From contig JAGWBU010000020.1 of NCBI GenBank assembly GCA_021295735.1, positions 29,115 through 63,052 of the forward strand: a stretch of 33,938 nt of DNA, given 5' to 3'. Below are positions 31,715-33,938 of the stretch, piece by piece (positions within the stretch are counted from its first letter, which is position 1; each line of letters opens with the position of its first letter). This DNA is from Candidatus Poribacteria bacterium (lineage in GTDB: Bacteria > Poribacteria > WGA-4E > WGA-3G). The notes beneath the pieces were generated by a model. The model saw only the letters and a list, made by a program, of their open reading frames with translations. It was not told the DNA's origin and did no database searches. The translations under genes and the position numbers were made by a program.

Positions 31715-31727
31715 TCTCACAAAAAAT

Positions 31728-32909
31728 ATGAAAATATCTGAAATTCAAACTGCCTTATCTACATTAAACCTTGATGCTTGGTTGCTATACGATTTTCGCG
31801 GTATCAATCCAATTTCACAAAACGTAGCAGGTTTGGCCGGAGTAAACATTACCCGGCGTTGGTTCTGCCTTATTCCAGTACAGGGTGAACCAAAATGGCT
31901 AATTCATCGAATTGAAACATCAAACTTTACCGAAGTTCCGGGAACCGTATCGCTTTACGCAGGATGGCAAGAACTCAATGAAGAGATGAAATCTTTTCTC
32001 AATGATGTCAAATTGGTTGCAATGGAGTATTCACCCAACGCATCAATTCCCTACATTTCCCGTGTAGACGCTGGCACGTTAGAGTGGATTCACTCTTTTG
32101 GAATTGAGGTGCATTCTTCAGCGGAACTCGCGCAACATATTGAAGCACGTCTGAGCGAAGCACAGTACGAAGGGCATCAAAAATCTGCCAATTTAGTCCT
32201 CCAAGCAAAAGACTACGCCTTCGCTTGGATTGGCGCCCAACTTAAGGCAGGCAATACGATCACCGAATATGATGTTCAGCAACAGATTCTCAACCAGTTT
32301 GATGAAATGGAGTTGGTAACGGATCATCCACCTATTGTTGCTGTTAACGCTAACAGTGGCGATCCACATTATGCTCCTACTGAGACCCACACGGAACAAA
32401 TTAAAGTCGGAGACTTTATCTTGATTGATTTATGGGCAAAGCAGAAAGACCCTGATGCTGTCTTTGCTGATACAACGTGGGTTGCTTATGCAGGAACAGC
32501 CGTCCCTGACAAGTATGTTGAAATATTTGAAATCGTGAAGGAAGCGCGGGATAGGGCAGTGGCGTTCATCCGTGAAAAATGGGTATCAAACGAACCGATT
32601 CCGGGATACGCAGTTGATGATTGCGTCCGTGGGTATATTACTGAAAAAGGGTATGGAGAATACTTTATCCACCGTACCGGACACAACATCGGCACAGTTA
32701 TTCATGGAAACGGTGTGAATTTAGATAATCTGGAAACACAAGATGCGCGATTACTTATTCCCGGTATCTGTTTCTCAATAGAACCCGGTATATATCTCAC
32801 CGATTTCGGCGTTCGGACTGAAATTGACGTCTACTTAGCCGGAGAAGGGAGAGATGGCGTAGTATTGACAACCGCGCCCGTTCAAAATCAGGTATTGCCT
32901 CTGCTGTAA
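31728..32909 (+). CDS. M24 family metallopeptidase (Xaa-Pro aminopeptidase-like)
   Basis: 393 aa. N-terminal creatinase-like domain about 1-145, pita-bread catalytic domain about 150-385. All five dinuclear metal ligands are present: D234 (LIDLWA), D248 (FADTTW), H319 (HRTGHNIG), E352 (SIEPGIY) and E365 (VRTEIDVY). No signal peptide, so a cytoplasmic dipeptidase or Xaa-Pro aminopeptidase. The 13 nt between the end of the family A element and ATG 31728 contain no Shine-Dalgarno site, so the insertion may have displaced the native leader. The 3' end overlaps a convergent gene by 113 nt. Confidence 0.92.
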   Translation: MKISEIQTALSTLNLDAWLLYDFRGINPISQNVAGLAGVNITRRWFCLIPVQGEPKWLIHRIETSNFTEVPGTVSLYAGWQELNEEMKSFLNDVKLVAMEYSPNASIPYISRVDAGTLEWIHSFGIEVHSSAELAQHIEARLSEAQYEGHQKSANLVLQAKDYAFAWIGAQLKAGNTITEYDVQQQILNQFDEMELVTDHPPIVAVNANSGDPHYAPTETHTEQIKVGDFILIDLWAKQKDPDAVFADTTWVAYAGTAVPDKYVEIFEIVKEARDRAVAFIREKWVSNEPIPGYAVDDCVRGYITEKGYGEYFIHRTGHNIGTVIHGNGVNLDNLETQDARLLIPGICFSIEPGIYLTDFGVRTEIDVYLAGEGRDGVVLTTAPVQNQVLPLL

Positions 32910-33648
32910 CTTTATAATTCCGTTTTTTCAAATCTCTTAAAATGTGCGCAAAGTATATCCGTGTGTTAAGGATCCACTGTTCCGCATACGCTGTAGCCAA
33001 AAGTGGCAGCGCAATTGTTAAACGCTGGGTATTAAGAAGCCACTGTTCCGCATACGCCGCGAAGTCTGTTTCAACGAGGCCCGTACAACCGAGTGTATAG
33101 ATTACATAACGTTTGTCATCACGTCGTGCTTCCCGAACATCAAGCCCCGTTTTAAGGGACATGCGCCTGTTACTGTCAATTTCGAATACCCAGAAAAAGT
33201 AATCCTCGTTGTGTGCAAGATAACCGATCTCTACCTCAAGTCGATGAGGTGTCTCAGTTGGAATCGGGATCGCCTCCAAATCCCGCTTGACTAAAACTGG
33301 GTACAGCGCAGCGAAAAATATTTGCTCTAATCCGAGCGGTTGTTCTACATGGTTGAGGATTTCCAATAGAATTTGTTCGTCTTGTGGTTGGCGCAGTTCA
33401 AGACAACTTTTTGAAAACACTTCATCACGCAAGGCATGCATCTCGGGGGCAGCATTTTCAGCTAACGGTTTCAGCTCTTGCACTAATTTAAGAATACGAC
33501 GACGTTTCGGCAAAACGCGCCACAATATCCAACGCGTCAAAGCTTGCCATGTCTCCTTTTCAATCAATAGTGACAAAAACGCTTTCACGGCAGTAAAAAC
33601 CCGTTGTAAGATACTTTCAGATGCAAGGCCTCTTCGTTGGTTCGCCAT
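32797..33648 (-). CDS. Protein of unknown function with internal 22-residue duplication
   Basis: 283 aa from ATG 33648; the SD is poor (GGGAG about 13 nt upstream). It starts basic and amphipathic with no signal peptide. The middle (about 75-200) looks like a folded domain (LEVEIGYLAHNEDYFFWVFEIDS, DDKRYVIYTLGCTGLVETDF). AYAEQWLLNTQ and AYAEQWILNTR are 22 residues apart, matching a 66-bp DNA duplication (32974-32992 and 33040-33057). The last 37 residues are encoded antisense to the M24 gene and are arginine/leucine-rich, so the true end may have changed by frameshift. Family not recognised. Confidence 0.6.
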   Translation of the reverse strand: MANQRRGLASESILQRVFTAVKAFLSLLIEKETWQALTRWILWRVLPKRRRILKLVQELKPLAENAAPEMHALRDEVFSKSCLELRQPQDEQILLEILNHVEQPLGLEQIFFAALYPVLVKRDLEAIPIPTETPHRLEVEIGYLAHNEDYFFWVFEIDSNRRMSLKTGLDVREARRDDKRYVIYTLGCTGLVETDFAAYAEQWLLNTQRLTIALPLLATAYAEQWILNTRIYFAHILRDLKKRNYKVTAEAIPDFERARLSILRHLSLLRLSRRQFQSERRNR

Positions 33649-33654
33649 AATTTT

Positions 33655-33683
33655 TTGACTTTTCTCCCAAAATGTGTTATATT
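33655..33683 (+). promoter_or_regulatory. Sigma-70-type promoter upstream of the hairpin array and tRNA
   Basis: TTGACT (33655-33660), 17-nt spacer, TATATT (33678-33683). It is the only good promoter seen between the convergent gene pair and tRNA-Leu, and it would place the four hairpins in the tRNA precursor leader. It partly abuts the start of the minus-strand gene at 33648. Confidence 0.6.
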
Positions 33684-33711
33684 AAGAAAAGAATGTATTT
33701 TAATAAACTCT

Positions 33712-33859
33712 TGTAGGAGGGGTTCCTAACCCCGATTGTTTTTTCTTTTGTAGGAGGGGTTTTCAACCCCGATTGTTTTTCTTTTGTAGGAGGGGTTCCT
33801 AACCCCGATTGTTTTTTCTTTTGTAGGAGGGGTTTTCAACCCCGATTGTTTTTTCTTTT
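33712..33859 (+). repeat. Four tandem terminator-like hairpin repeats (36-38 bp)
   Basis: Units start at 33712, 33749, 33785 and 33822. Each reads TGTAGGAGGGGTT, a short loop, AACCCCGATTG and then a run of T with one C. The loops alternate between units (TCCT in 1 and 3, TTTC in 2 and 4), so the array is two copies of a two-unit block. The GGGGTT/AACCCC stem followed by T6 has the form of an intrinsic terminator. The array ends directly at the tRNA. Confidence 0.85.
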
Positions 33860-33938
33860 GCCGGAGTGGTGAAATTGGTAGACGCACTGGACTCAAAATC
33901 CAGCGGGCCCTAGGTCCATGTCGGTTCGAGTCCGACCT
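33860..33938 (+). tRNA. tRNA-Leu (anticodon CAA), 3' end cut off
   Basis: Acceptor 5' strand GCCGGAG, D-arm GTGAAATTGGTAGACGCAC, anticodon stem CTGGA/TCCAG with loop CTCAAAA giving anticodon CAA. It has the long class II variable arm (GGGCC/GGTCC) typical of tRNA-Leu and the T-arm GTCGGTTCGAGTCCGAC. It decodes UUG. The 3' acceptor strand lies beyond the window. Confidence 0.95.

Noticed and set aside
33712..33859. CRISPR array
   Set aside because: The units are directly adjacent hairpins with T runs and no unique spacers; no cas genes are present.

Overview
The window reads like a chromosomal piece of a Candidatus Poribacteria-type bacterium (sponge symbiont or related free-living lineage), or another lineage close to the Planctomycetes. 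This is inferred from gene content, not from a marker gene: three phytanoyl-CoA dioxygenase (PhyH) genes, two exported LamG proteins, an ECF sigma factor fused to a beta-propeller, a planctomycete-type cytochrome c lipoprotein, enolase-superfamily sugar-acid enzymes, a Gfo/Idh/MocA dehydrogenase, and many small palindromic repeats. Base composition is moderate and the Shine-Dalgarno sites are mostly clear AGGAG types. The window ends inside a tRNA-Leu(CAA).

Layout. 1-4655 (+): a mobile-repeat fragment, a PhyH/TPP-enzyme pair, and two secreted LamG proteins that share an identical C-terminal tail. 4800-6855 (+): an OLD/AAA-type ATPase followed by a small PD-(D/E)XK-like nuclease gene that is broken by a 76-bp palindromic insertion and a frameshift. 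6865-13621 (-): a catabolic block with an enolase-superfamily enzyme, an M14 carboxypeptidase-like protein, an RraA-like aldolase, a sugar-phosphate isomerase/epimerase, PhyH, a Gfo/Idh/MocA dehydrogenase and an exported cytochrome c. 13751-16528 (-): a TonB-dependent receptor. 16855-21287 (+): a tight four-gene operon (acyl-CoA ligase, Zn-alcohol dehydrogenase, PhyH, MDR reductase). 21527-23066: a D-2-hydroxyacid dehydrogenase (-) and a cytochrome-like lipoprotein (+). 23426-26647 (+): the sigma factor/propeller fusion.

26922-29847 (+) is a compact sigma-54 locus. It has palindromic sites upstream of a consensus -24/-12 promoter, then two small exported or anchored proteins with no recognised family, a terminator, a sigma-70 promoter and a sigma-54 activator gene. 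The activator carries one frameshift and one in-frame stop, and the second small gene is also frameshifted. After it come a second enolase-superfamily enzyme lacking the usual third metal ligand, an M24 peptidase, an unrecognised gene, and an array of terminator-like hairpins upstream of tRNA-Leu.

The strongest unexplained signal is the set of non-coding elements. Family A is about 213 bp with ends reading TTATCAAACTCACGTTA; it has three copies, each ending 13-48 nt from a start codon. Element B is 189 bp with 14-bp perfect inverted ends and a 9-bp target duplication that rebuilds the stop codon of the gene it entered. A 76-bp hairpin element interrupts the nuclease gene. Several GAGGCGCAATAAATTGCGC repeats are also present. 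The hairpin cores of A and B look like compensatory variants of one design. These behave as non-autonomous miniature elements; no transposase is encoded in the window.
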